In this document: in pieces, positions 15,771 to 25,500 of the stretch
How positions within the stretch are numbered: position 1 is the stretch's first letter
How the letters are laid out: each line of letters starts with the position of its first letter
Source of the DNA: Pseudomonas sp. RIT-PI-AD
Lineage (GTDB): Bacteria > Pseudomonadota > Gammaproteobacteria > Pseudomonadales > Pseudomonadaceae
DNA: 64,000 nucleotides
Assembly (NCBI RefSeq): GCF_025642785.1
Contig: NZ_JANZKU010000003.1
Span: 154,295-218,294, forward strand
Reading direction: 5' to 3'
Program-made: the position numbers and the translations under genes
Notes under the pieces: generated by a model
Seen by the model: only the letters and a program-made list of their open reading frames with translations
What the model was told of the DNA's origin: nothing
Databases searched by the model: none

Positions 15771-17405
15771 ATGAACAACCTGAAAGTGGCCTACCGGATG
15801 CTGGTGATGGTGGTCCTGCCGATGTTGGCCATGCTCGCGCTGCTGGTGCTGGCGTTGAACGGCTTCTCCCGCATCGACGCCGGCGTGGGCCAGTTGTACG
15901 ACGATCGGGTCGTGCCGCTCCAGCAATTGAAGAAGATCAGCGACTATTACGCGGTCAACATCATCGACACGGCGAACAAGGCCGACCACGGCTTGCTCGA
16001 CAAGCGCCAAGCCCTGGACAACCTGAAGACCGCCCAACACGAGATCGACAGCCTCTGGCAGGCCTATCAGGCCACCCACTTGGCCGAAAACGAGCGTCGC
16101 CTGTCCAGCGAAGCGGTGCAACGCTTCCAGCCCGCCAACCAGGACATCCAGCGCCTGATCGCCTTCCTGGAAAGCGCGCCCGAACCGCTGAAAGGCACCC
16201 TGGGCGATTTCAATGGCCCGCTCTACCGCAGCATCGACCCGATCACCGCCAGTATCGGTGCGCTGATCCAGGTGCAGCTCGACGAAGCCAAGGCGACGCG
16301 GCTGAAGGCCGAGGGCGTGTACCACAACGTGCGCAACGCGATGCTGCTGGTGGTGGGCTTGATCCTGCTGCTCACCATCGCCTGCGGCTGGCTGGTGGCG
16401 CGCAGCGTCACCCTGCCGTTGGCCGGCCTGCTGGCCGCCCTGCGCCAGTCCGAGCGCGACGCCGACCTGACCACCCGCCTGGAAGTGCGCGGCAAGGATG
16501 AGATCAGCAGCGTGGCGCTGGCCTACAACAGCATGTTGCAACGCTTCATGGAGGCCATGGCGGCGCTGCAGCAATTGACCGAACAAGTGCGCGGGCAGAG
16601 CGAGGAGCTCAGCGCGGTGACCCTGCAGACACGCAAGGACATGGACCGCCAGCAGTTGGAAACCGATCAGGTGGCTACCGCCACCACGGAGATGGCCGAG
16701 ACCATCCAGGAAGTGGCGCGCAACGCCGCCAGCGCCGCCCAGGCCGCGCTGAACGCCGAGAAGGAGGCCAATGCCGGGAGCAAGGTGGTCGGCCAGACCC
16801 TGAACGCGGTGACCGAGCTGTCCAGCGAGTTGCAGGACACCTCGCTGCAGGTGACCGATGTGGCCAATGCCAGCGACACCATCGGCGGCGTGCTCGACGT
16901 GATCCGCGGCATCGCCGAACAGACCAACCTGCTGGCGTTGAACGCCGCCATCGAAGCGGCCCGCGCCGGCGAGCAGGGCCGCGGCTTCGCGGTGGTGGCC
17001 GACGAGGTGCGTTCGCTGGCGCAGCGCACCCAGCAGTCGACCGCGGAAATCCAGCAGATGATCGAGCGTTTGCAGCGCGGTGCCCGCGAGGCCGCCAGCG
17101 CCATGAGCCAGGGTCAGCAGAAAGCCCACAAGACCCTGGAGGACGCCGCCCAGGCGGACACCGCGCTGCGCAGCATCAGCGAGGCGGTCGACACCATCAT
17201 GAACATGAACACCCAGATCGCCAGCGCCACCGAGGAACAGACCTCGGTGGCCCAGGAGATCAATCGCAACCTGGTGAACATCCGCGACGTCGCCCAATCC
17301 ACCCAGGACGCGGTGAATCACATCGACCAGAGCAGCCAGACCCTGGCGCAGATCGTCAGTCGCCTGCGCGAGCTGACCAACCGCTTCCGCGTCGATGCCC
17401 GCTAG
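15771..17405 (+). CDS. methyl-accepting chemotaxis protein, 4HB-type sensor
   Basis: A 544-residue MCP. TM1 is about residues 8-31, a 4-helix-bundle periplasmic domain spans about 32-188 (with the [19 protein letters not shown] entry helix), TM2 is about 190-211, and HAMP and the signalling domain follow with the tip [20 protein letters not shown]. The C-terminus NRFRVDAR carries no tethering pentapeptide. The start at 15771 ([11 protein letters not shown]) is chosen because it places TM1 at the N-terminus; the longer frame from 15639 adds unrelated residues. It stands alone, away from any che gene. Ligand unknown. Confidence 0.9.
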   Translation: MNNLKVAYRMLVMVVLPMLAMLALLVLALNGFSRIDAGVGQLYDDRVVPLQQLKKISDYYAVNIIDTANKADHGLLDKRQALDNLKTAQHEIDSLWQAYQATHLAENERRLSSEAVQRFQPANQDIQRLIAFLESAPEPLKGTLGDFNGPLYRSIDPITASIGALIQVQLDEAKATRLKAEGVYHNVRNAMLLVVGLILLLTIACGWLVARSVTLPLAGLLAALRQSERDADLTTRLEVRGKDEISSVALAYNSMLQRFMEAMAALQQLTEQVRGQSEELSAVTLQTRKDMDRQQLETDQVATATTEMAETIQEVARNAASAAQAALNAEKEANAGSKVVGQTLNAVTELSSELQDTSLQVTDVANASDTIGGVLDVIRGIAEQTNLLALNAAIEAARAGEQGRGFAVVADEVRSLAQRTQQSTAEIQQMIERLQRGAREAASAMSQGQQKAHKTLEDAAQADTALRSISEAVDTIMNMNTQIASATEEQTSVAQEINRNLVNIRDVAQSTQDAVNHIDQSSQTLAQIVSRLRELTNRFRVDAR

Positions 17406-17452
17406 CCCGGCCCGCTCCGGCTAAACGATACCCGCCAACCGCACGCCCCCTG

Positions 17453-17481
17453 CCGAAGCGCTCGTTCGACGAGCGCCTCGG
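17453..17481. terminator. hairpin between convergent MCP and glgP genes
   Basis: An inverted repeat with GCGCTCG / CGAGCGC arms (17458-17464 and 17470-17476), extendable by CCGA/TCGG across one mismatch, lies in the 89-bp gap between two convergent genes. There is no T tract on either strand. A bidirectional transcription end is plausible. Confidence 0.4.
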
Positions 17482-17494
17482 CCGTGGGCGCGGC

Positions 17495-19948
17495 TCACTC
17501 CAGGGCGTGCCAGATCTCGGTGGCGTACTCGCGGATGGTCCGGTCCGAGGAGAACCAGCCGGTGCGGGCGGTGTTCAGGACAGCCGCGCGCCACCAGCGC
17601 TGGGGCTGGCGCCAGAGCGCTTCCACCTCCTGCTGCGCGTCCCAGTAGGCATCGAAGTCGGCGCAGACGAGGAAGCGGTCGTTCCAGGTGAGTTCGTCCA
17701 CCAGGGACACGTAGCGCCCCGGATCGTCCGGCGAGAACACCCCGCTGCGCAGCGCCAGGAGCACCTCGTTCAGCCGTGGCGACGCGGCGATGATGGCTTC
17801 GGCGTTGTAGTCGCCGTTGCGCTTGTGCACGCCGACCTGCTGGGCGGTGAGGCCGAAGATGAACATGTTGTCGGCACCGATGCGCTCGCACATCTCCACG
17901 TTGGCCCCGTCGAGGGTGCCGATGGTGAGCGCACCGTTGAGGGCGAACTTCATGTTGCTGGTGCCGGAGGCTTCCATGCCGGCGGTGGAAATCTGCTCGG
18001 AGAGGTCCGCCGCCGGGATGATGCTTTCCGCCAGGCTGACGTTGTAGTTGGACAGGAACACCACCTTGAGCAAACCGCGCACCGTCGGGTCGTGGTTGAC
18101 CATCCGCGCGATGTCGTTGGCCAGCTTGATGATCAGCTTGGCCTGGTGGTAGCTGGCGGCCGCCTTGCCGGCGAAAATCTTCACCCGCGGCACCCAGTCG
18201 GTGGTCGGCTCGGCGCGAATCGCCTGGTACAGCGCGACGGTGGACAACAGGTTGAGCAGTTGCCGCTTGTACTCGTGGATGCGCTTCACCTGCACGTCGA
18301 ACAGCGCGTCCGGGTTCAGGGTGATGCCCATGCGCTCCTGCACCAGTTTGGCCAGGGCCACCTTGTTCTGCCGGCGCTGCTCGATGAAGCGCTTGCGGAA
18401 GGTGCTTTTCTCGGCGAGCGGCTCCAGGCGGATCAGCGCTTCCTCGGGGTTATCCAGCACGGCGTCGCCCAGGTGCTCGCGCAGCAGCGTGGTCAGGGCG
18501 GGGTTGGCCTGCTGCAACCAGCGGCGGAAGGTGATGCCGTTGGTCTTGTTGTTGATGCGCTGGGGGTAGAGCCGGTGCAAATCGGTGAACACCGTCTCGC
18601 GCATCAATTGCGTGTGCAGCGCGGACACCCCGTTGATGCTGTGGGAGCCGAGGAACGCCAGGTTGCCCATGCGCACCCGGCGACCGTTGCCCTCCTCGAT
18701 CAGCGACACCGAGCGCAGCAGCTCGAAATCGTCCAGGCCCTGGGCACGCAGCGCATCGATGTGATAGGCGTTGATCAGGTAGATGATCTGCATGTGCCGC
18801 GGCAGCAGGCGCTCCATCAGCGACACCGGCCAGGTCTCCAGCGCCTCCGGCAGCAGGGTGTGGTTGGTGTAGGACAGGGTGCTGACCGTCAGCTCCCAGG
18901 CCTTTTCCCAGTCCAGGCCGTGCTCGTCCACCAGCAGGCGCATCAGCTCGGCCACGGCGATGGACGGGTGGGTGTCGTTGAGCTGGATGGCGGCCTGCTC
19001 GGGCAGATTGAGCAGCGTGCTGTGCTGGGTCAGGTGGCGACGCAGCAGGTCCTGCAGGGAGGCGGAGACGAAGAAGTATTCCTGGCGCAGGCGCAGCTCC
19101 TGGCCGGCCTCGTTGCTGTCGGCGGGGTAAAGCACCCGCGAGATGCTCTCCGCCCGCGCGACGTCGGCCACCGCGCCGAGGTGATCGCCGGCGTTGAAAC
19201 GGTCCAGGTGCAGCTCCTCGGTGGCACGGGCGCGCCACAGGCGCAGGGCATTGACGCTGGCGCCGCGCCAGCCGACCACCGGCGTGTCGTAGGCCACGGC
19301 GCGTACCGTCTCGCCCGGATGCCAGATCTGCCGGGGCTGGCCCTGGGCATCCAGCACGGTGTTCACGCTGCCGCTGAAGCCGACGTTGTACACCACCTCG
19401 GGCCGTTCGAACTCCCAGGGGTTGCCGAAATCCAGCCAGTTCTCGGTGTGCTCCTGTTGCCAGCCGTCGACGATCACCTGGCGGAACAACCCATGGTCGT
19501 AGCGGATGCCGTAGCCGTGGGCGGCGACGCCGAGGGAGGCCATGCTCTCCATGAAACAGGCCGCCAGCCGGCCGAGGCCGCCGTTGCCCAGGGCGGCATC
19601 CGGTTCGAGGGTGCGGATCCGATCGAGGTCCACGTCCACTTCCGCCAGGGCGGCGCGGGCGATGTCCAGCAGGCCGAGGTTGCTCAGGCTGTCGAACAGC
19701 AACCGGCCGATGAGGAATTCCAGGGAGAGGTAGTACACGCGCTTCTGTTTCTTACGCAGCACGCGCCGATGGTTGTCCAGCCAGAAATCCACCATGTGAT
19801 CGCGGGTGGCCAGGGCGACCGCCTCGAACCAGTCGTGTTCGGTGGCGTGCTCGGGGTCTTTGCCCACCGCGTAGGCGAGCTTCGACAACACGGCCATGCG
19901 GAAGGCCGCGACCTGGTCGATATTGGGCGTGAGCGGTTCGTCTGACAT
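17495..19948 (-). CDS. glgP: glycogen/starch/alpha-glucan phosphorylase
   Basis: An 817-residue glycogen phosphorylase, the normal length for bacterial GlgP. The PLP region EASGTSNMKFALNGALTIGT contains the Schiff-base Lys; other family blocks are YYLSLEFLIGR near the N-terminus, AALGNGGLGRLAACF and GITFRRWLQQANP. It releases glucose-1-phosphate from glycogen ends. The start MSDEPLTPN at 19948 fits family N-termini; the frame stays open further upstream but that part shadows pbpC. No other glycogen genes are in the window. It is followed upstream by pbpC on the same strand, 161 bp away. Confidence 0.95.
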   Translation of the reverse strand: MSDEPLTPNIDQVAAFRMAVLSKLAYAVGKDPEHATEHDWFEAVALATRDHMVDFWLDNHRRVLRKKQKRVYYLSLEFLIGRLLFDSLSNLGLLDIARAALAEVDVDLDRIRTLEPDAALGNGGLGRLAACFMESMASLGVAAHGYGIRYDHGLFRQVIVDGWQQEHTENWLDFGNPWEFERPEVVYNVGFSGSVNTVLDAQGQPRQIWHPGETVRAVAYDTPVVGWRGASVNALRLWRARATEELHLDRFNAGDHLGAVADVARAESISRVLYPADSNEAGQELRLRQEYFFVSASLQDLLRRHLTQHSTLLNLPEQAAIQLNDTHPSIAVAELMRLLVDEHGLDWEKAWELTVSTLSYTNHTLLPEALETWPVSLMERLLPRHMQIIYLINAYHIDALRAQGLDDFELLRSVSLIEEGNGRRVRMGNLAFLGSHSINGVSALHTQLMRETVFTDLHRLYPQRINNKTNGITFRRWLQQANPALTTLLREHLGDAVLDNPEEALIRLEPLAEKSTFRKRFIEQRRQNKVALAKLVQERMGITLNPDALFDVQVKRIHEYKRQLLNLLSTVALYQAIRAEPTTDWVPRVKIFAGKAAASYHQAKLIIKLANDIARMVNHDPTVRGLLKVVFLSNYNVSLAESIIPAADLSEQISTAGMEASGTSNMKFALNGALTIGTLDGANVEMCERIGADNMFIFGLTAQQVGVHKRNGDYNAEAIIAASPRLNEVLLALRSGVFSPDDPGRYVSLVDELTWNDRFLVCADFDAYWDAQQEVEALWRQPQRWWRAAVLNTARTGWFSSDRTIREYATEIWHALE

Positions 19949-20109
19949 CGGCGTTGACCTCGCAAGCAAGAAGGAAAAGATGGCACGGAGCGCCTCCGGG
20001 GTTCGACCGGGCCCGCAGGAGCCGGTTCTGGACGAGGCGGAATAGAGCTGCCAGCCCTCCAGTAAAGCGCATCTGGCCGGCGGTTGCGCGCTCGGCGTCG
20101 GGCGCCGGC

Positions 20110-22452
20110 TCACTCGCCCAGGCTGAATTCCACGCGGGCGGTCTGCCCGGCTTCGTCGAGCACGCTGAGCTGGTGCTGCCCGGCCGCGGCCAGGGTCAGG
20201 GCGAAACTGTCCTCCACCGCGCTTTCGCCCAGGGGCGCGCCGTCGAGAAACCACCAGCGCCGCCCACTGCCGCCGAGCGCGCCGAGTTTGAGCCGCAAGG
20301 CCTCGACGCTGCCGCCGGGTCGGCGCAGGCGGTCGCCCGGGCGGATGCCGACGATCGACAGCGGCGGGACCTGGCCCGACTGCTGCGGCGGGCACTGCGC
20401 ATCCGCCGCCGGCAGACGGGCGCTGCGCCGTTCGCGTCGCGGCAGCCAGGGTTCCAGCGGCGCCGGCCAGAGCGTCAGGTCGCGCGGCCGGGCACCGGCA
20501 CAGGCGGGGTCGACCCGCAGGCCCTGTTCATTGATCCAAATGACTTGCTGCAACCCCAGACCCAGCGGCTGGTCGGCAGCCTGCAAGGTCGGCGGGGTAG
20601 TGCCGTCCAGGGTCCAGGCGAAGCGCTGGCGCCGGCAGTTGGGGTCGCTGCGCTCGAGGGGTTGGCCCAGCGGCCAGCAGATCGCCGCGACCCCCACGCT
20701 CGCCGGCTGCGGATCGTCCGGGACCGGCAGGCCGCGCTGGGCGTCGCGGTTGACCAGCAGGTCGTGCACCTGCATCAGCAGCGGCGCCGCCGAGGCGAGG
20801 CCGAACTGGCCGGGCACCGGGGTGCCGTCGGGGCGGCCGATCCAGATGCCGATCAGATGGCGCGGGCCGATGCCGATCGCCCAGGCATCGCGGAAGCCGT
20901 AGCTGGTGCCGGTCTTCCAGGCCAGCTGCGGGCGCTGGGTCAGGCTCGCACGCGGGTCGCGATCCGGGCGCGCCTGGCCGGAGAGGATGCGCCGGACGAT
21001 CCAGGCGGCGCCGGGCGAAAGCAGGCGGCGCTCGCCCAGCGCGTCCTGGGGTTGCAGGCGTACGCGCGCGGCGCGGCCCTGGCGGGCGAAGGCGCTGTAG
21101 CCGGTGATCAGGTCCTCCAGGCGGGTGCCGGCACCGCCGAGGATCAGCGCCAGGCTGGGTTCGGCCAGGGGCGGCAGCACCAGGGACAGCCCCGCATTGC
21201 GCAACTCGCCGGCGAAGCGTTTCGGCCCGTAGGCCTCCAGCAGCTGCACCGCCGGCAGGTTGAGTGAAGTGGCCAACGCCTCGCTGGCCGACACCGGCCC
21301 GCTGAAACCCGAGGAGAAGTTACCGGGCCGGTAATCGCCATAGCGTCTCGGCACATCCTGCAGCAGGGATTCGGAATGGATCAGCCCGGCATCCAGGGCC
21401 ATGCCGTACAGGAACGGCTTGAGGGTCGAGCCCGGCGAGCGCAGCGCGGTGATCATGTCGACGTGGCCGAAGCGCTTGGCATCGCCCATGTCCACCGAGC
21501 CGACATAGCCGCGGACCGCCATGTTGCCGTGCTCCACCACCAGGATCGCCGCCGAGGTGCGTTCCGGCAGGCGGCTGCGCCACCCCAGCAGCAGATCCTC
21601 CAGGCGGCGCTGCAAGGTGGCGTCGAGGGTGGTGCGGATCAGCGGCGGGTTGCCCGCGCCGTTCAGCCGTCGCGCCAGCAGCGGCGCCAGGCTCGGCTCC
21701 CGCCGCGGCGCCAGCAGCACCGGTTCCTCCAGGGCCTCGCGGACGGTTCCCTCGGGCCATACCTGGAACTCTCCCAGGCGCCGCAGCACCTTGTCGCGGG
21801 CCAGTTGCGCACGCTGCGGATAGCGGTCCGGGCGCAGCCGGCTGGGTGCCTGGGGCAACACCGCGAGCAGCGCCGCATCGGCACGGGTAAGGTGCGCCGG
21901 CGACTTGCCCAGGTAGGCCCAACTGGCCGCCGCCACGCCCTGCAAGGTGCCACCGAAGGGCGCGCGATTCAGGTAGAGGGTGAGGATCTGTTCCTTCGAC
22001 AGGTGCCATTCCAGTTGCAGGGTACGCCCGAGTTGGCGCAGCTTGCCCGGCAGGCTGCGGGCATGGGGTTCGAGCAGACGCGCCACCTGCATCGACAGGG
22101 TACTGCCACCGGACAGCACCCGTCCGCCGCTGAGGTTCTGCCAGGTGGCGCGCAGCAGCGCCAGGGGATTCACCCCGGGATGCCGGTAGAACCAGCGATC
22201 CTCGTAGGTGAGCAAGGCATCCAGGTAATAGGGCGAGACCTCGTGCACCGCCACCGGATAACGCCAGACGCCATTGGCATCGGCGAAGCGCCAGAGCGGC
22301 GTGCCGTCCTCGGCCAGCACCACCCGGGCGAGGTCGTCGCCCGGCAATGGCAGCGGGAACAGCCGGTCGGCGCCCACCAGCAGGAGCATCGCCAGCAACG
22401 GCAAGGCGATCCAGGGGCGACGCAACACACGCGCCGCACGCGCCCGGTTCAT
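20110..22452 (-). CDS. pbpC: penicillin-binding protein 1C
   Basis: A 780-residue bifunctional peptidoglycan synthase homologous along its whole length to E. coli PbpC. It has an N-terminal TM (WIALPLLAMLLLVGADRLF), a GT51 transglycosylase domain (YEDRWFYRHPGVNPLAL, GGSTLSMQVARLL), a transpeptidase with SxxK in SPGSTLKPF and KTG in WKTGTSYGFRDAWAIG, and a C-terminal Ig-like domain (about the last 90 residues, RWWFLDGAPLGE). The ATG at 22452 has GGAG three bases upstream; an in-frame GTG at 22476 is the alternative. It lies 82 bp after yfhM, the usual partner. Confidence 0.93.
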   Translation of the reverse strand: MNRARAARVLRRPWIALPLLAMLLLVGADRLFPLPLPGDDLARVVLAEDGTPLWRFADANGVWRYPVAVHEVSPYYLDALLTYEDRWFYRHPGVNPLALLRATWQNLSGGRVLSGGSTLSMQVARLLEPHARSLPGKLRQLGRTLQLEWHLSKEQILTLYLNRAPFGGTLQGVAAASWAYLGKSPAHLTRADAALLAVLPQAPSRLRPDRYPQRAQLARDKVLRRLGEFQVWPEGTVREALEEPVLLAPRREPSLAPLLARRLNGAGNPPLIRTTLDATLQRRLEDLLLGWRSRLPERTSAAILVVEHGNMAVRGYVGSVDMGDAKRFGHVDMITALRSPGSTLKPFLYGMALDAGLIHSESLLQDVPRRYGDYRPGNFSSGFSGPVSASEALATSLNLPAVQLLEAYGPKRFAGELRNAGLSLVLPPLAEPSLALILGGAGTRLEDLITGYSAFARQGRAARVRLQPQDALGERRLLSPGAAWIVRRILSGQARPDRDPRASLTQRPQLAWKTGTSYGFRDAWAIGIGPRHLIGIWIGRPDGTPVPGQFGLASAAPLLMQVHDLLVNRDAQRGLPVPDDPQPASVGVAAICWPLGQPLERSDPNCRRQRFAWTLDGTTPPTLQAADQPLGLGLQQVIWINEQGLRVDPACAGARPRDLTLWPAPLEPWLPRRERRSARLPAADAQCPPQQSGQVPPLSIVGIRPGDRLRRPGGSVEALRLKLGALGGSGRRWWFLDGAPLGESAVEDSFALTLAAAGQHQLSVLDEAGQTARVEFSLGE

Positions 22453-22534
22453 CGCCTCCGGAAACCCGCGAGGCACGGCGCGCCGTGGAGCGACGGACCC
22501 GGGCCCGTGCCCACGGCGCCGGTCGGTCGGCGGC

Positions 22535-25500
22535 TCACCGCCCCTTCACCACCAGTTGCGCCTGGCTGGCGCCCACCGCCCGCCAGTTCGGCCGGTACAT
22601 GGACTCCACCTGCGGCGGCGGAACCCGGTAGCTGCCGGGGGTCACCGCCCGCGCCAGGTAGAGCAGGTGCTGGGTGCTGTAGCCGTCCAAGTCGAGGGCG
22701 GCGACGTAGCGGTCGTCGCGGAACTCCTGGTGCTTGACCAAGGTGTTGTCCTGCATCGATTGCAGCCAGTTCTTCACCTCGCCGCCCGCGTCCTGCAGGC
22801 TCGCCGAGCTCTGCGCCAGGTTCTGGTTCTCCAGTTCCAGGCCGGCCGGCAACATGTCGACCACCAGCGCATCGGGCACCCGTTCCTTGGCCTTCACCGC
22901 CAGATGCACCAGCACCAGCTCGCCGCTCTCCAGGGCCTCGAGGTCCAGTGGACGCCCGTCCGTGCCCAGGTAGCTGCGCTCGATGCTCATGTTCTCGCCG
23001 CTGACCGCGGGGGCTTTCAGCGGATAGCCGGAGAGGGTCAGTTGCTGGTACAGCGGCTCGCTACCGGGGTTGCTCAACCCCAGCGGTTCGGCGAGCAACG
23101 GGCCTTGCAGCGTGAGGCCGGGCTGCTTGTCGCTCAGTTCGCGCTGCTGGCCGCCGGCGCTCAGCGTGGCGGTCCAGGCTTTCTCCGGCTTGCCGAGCAG
23201 GCCGCGACCGGCGAGGAACAGCGAGTTGCGCTCCTGGGTGGACAGCCAGGGCCGCCCGGCCAGGTCGTCGGCCAGGTCGAACAGCCGCTCCTCGCGGCGA
23301 TCCGCCGCCAGGTCGTTTTCCTCCAGCAACGCGAGGATCAGCGCCTGGTCGCGCAGGCGGCTGCCGTAGTCGCTCATCCAGTCGTCGCTGGCACGCTTGA
23401 CCATCAGCCCGGCCTGCAACGCCTGTTCCGCGCGGGGAGCGTCGCCCATCAGCTTCAACGCCACCGCCAGGTGCACCAGCGGCAGCCCCGAGCGGGCGTC
23501 GCTGCGCTTGTCGAACAGTGCGCGCAGGTTGCCCAGGGGCGCCTGGCGGCTGCGCGCCAGCACATAGCCGGAATAGGCCTGGATGGCGAAGCGGGTGTGC
23601 TCGGTGTTGTAGCTGTAATTCACCTCCAGCAGGGAGCTGTCCTGTACGTAACGCAGCAACCGCTCACTGGCCTTCTTCAGCGCCTCCGGCGGTACCGCGA
23701 AACCCTGTTCCTGGGCGCGCTGGAGGAAGTCGGTGACGTAGGCGGTCAGCCAGTATTCCTCTTCGCTGTCGGCGCTCCAGAGGCCGAAGCTGCCGTTGTA
23801 GCGCTGCATGCCCAGCAGGCGCTCGATGCCCAGCTCGATCGAGCCGCGCCGCTGCGCCTCGGGCTCGCCTTGCAGGCCGAGGCGTTCGAGGCTGGCGGCG
23901 TCGGCGTAGAGCGAGGGGAACAAACCGCTGGTGGTCTGTTCCAGGCAGCCGTACGGGTAGGCCTTGAGGGCACGGATCTGCTCGCCGAGGTTGAGCGGCG
24001 GACGGCTGGACAGGGCCAGCATGCCCTCCAGCCCGGCCGGCTCGAACTGCCCCAGGGTGCCGGCCGGCAGGGTCCAGCCCTCGCCCTTGAGCACCGCGCG
24101 GAATTGCTGCACCTGGGCCGGGTACGCCGGGCGCACGCCGAGGGTCCAACTGCGGCTGAACGGCGGCAGGCTTTCGCCCGGCAGGTCGAGGCCCTGCACC
24201 GTCACCCGCAAGGTGCCCTGGCCGTAGCCGCCGAGGGCATGCACCGGTATCTGCAAGGTGCTGCGCTGGCCTTCGGCGAGCTTCAGCGTCTGGCTGGCGT
24301 CCTGATCCAGGCTCAACTGCCCCTCGCTGGCGAGCTGCACCTGCAGGGTCTGCGGTGCGCCCGAGAGGTTGGTCAGGTCCAGGGCCAGGCGGGTCTGGTC
24401 GCCGCCGGCGAGGAAACGCGGCGCCGCCAGTTCGGCGACCAGCGGCGCGGCGACGACCGTCTTGGCCTCCGCCATGCCGTAGCGCTCGTCGGTCCAGGCC
24501 TGCGCCATGAGCCGCAGTTCGCCGTTGAAGTCGGGAATGTCCAGGCTGACTTCGCCTTCGCCCCGTTCGTCCAGGGTCACCGGTTCGGCCTGGCGGGCAA
24601 CCAGCGTGAGGCTGGTCTGCGGACGCTTGCCGCCGCCGGCCAGGGCGGCGTCGCCGCCGAAGGCCAGGCTGGCGAGGCGGCCCTGACCGGCCTCGATCAG
24701 TTGCCCGTAGACGTCGCGCTGATCGATGCCGTAGGCCTTGCGGCCGAACAGGCTGGCATAGGGGTCCGGCGTCGGATAACGGGTGATGTTGAGGATACCC
24801 ACGTCCACCGCCGCCACCAGGACCCGGGCGTTGTGCGCCGGGCTGCCGTCGGCGTTCTTCGCCTGGATCTTCACCTTGAGCGGCTGGTTGGGACGCATCT
24901 TGGCCGGCGCATCCAGGTTCAACGCCAGCTTGCGCGGCGCGCGCTCCAGGGGCAGGTGCAACAGGCCGACCGCGCGCTTGGGCGTGACGTTGGCCTTGCG
25001 CTCGCCGGGGCGGATCACCAGGGCGCTGACGTAGAGGTCATGGCGCGCCCACTCCTTGGCGATGGGGATCTCGAAGCGCTTGCCTTCGGCCGGCACGTCC
25101 ACCGCCTGCCACCACAGCGGCCCCTCGGCAGACTCCACCAGCAGATAGCCGCTGCCGGCGGCCGGCGGGGTCAGGGTGACCTGGGCGGTCTCGCCCTCGG
25201 CATAGGCCGGCTTGTCCAGGGCCAGCTTGATCTGGTCCGGACGCACGGCGCCGCCTTCGGCGTTGTCCTGCCAGCGGTAACCGGCCCAGAAGCGCAGGCT
25301 GCTGATCACCCCGCTGTCCGGGTCTTCCACTTCCACCCGGTAGGGGCCCCACTCCACCGGAAAGCTGACCTTGGCGGTGTCGCCGGCGGCGATGCTCAGG
25401 CTTTCCTCGCTCAGGGTCAGGTACTTCTCGTTGTAGTGGTAGCTCCAGCCGTCGCTGTCGGAGAAATTCCAATAGTAGTCGCGGCGCTCGCGGACCAGCC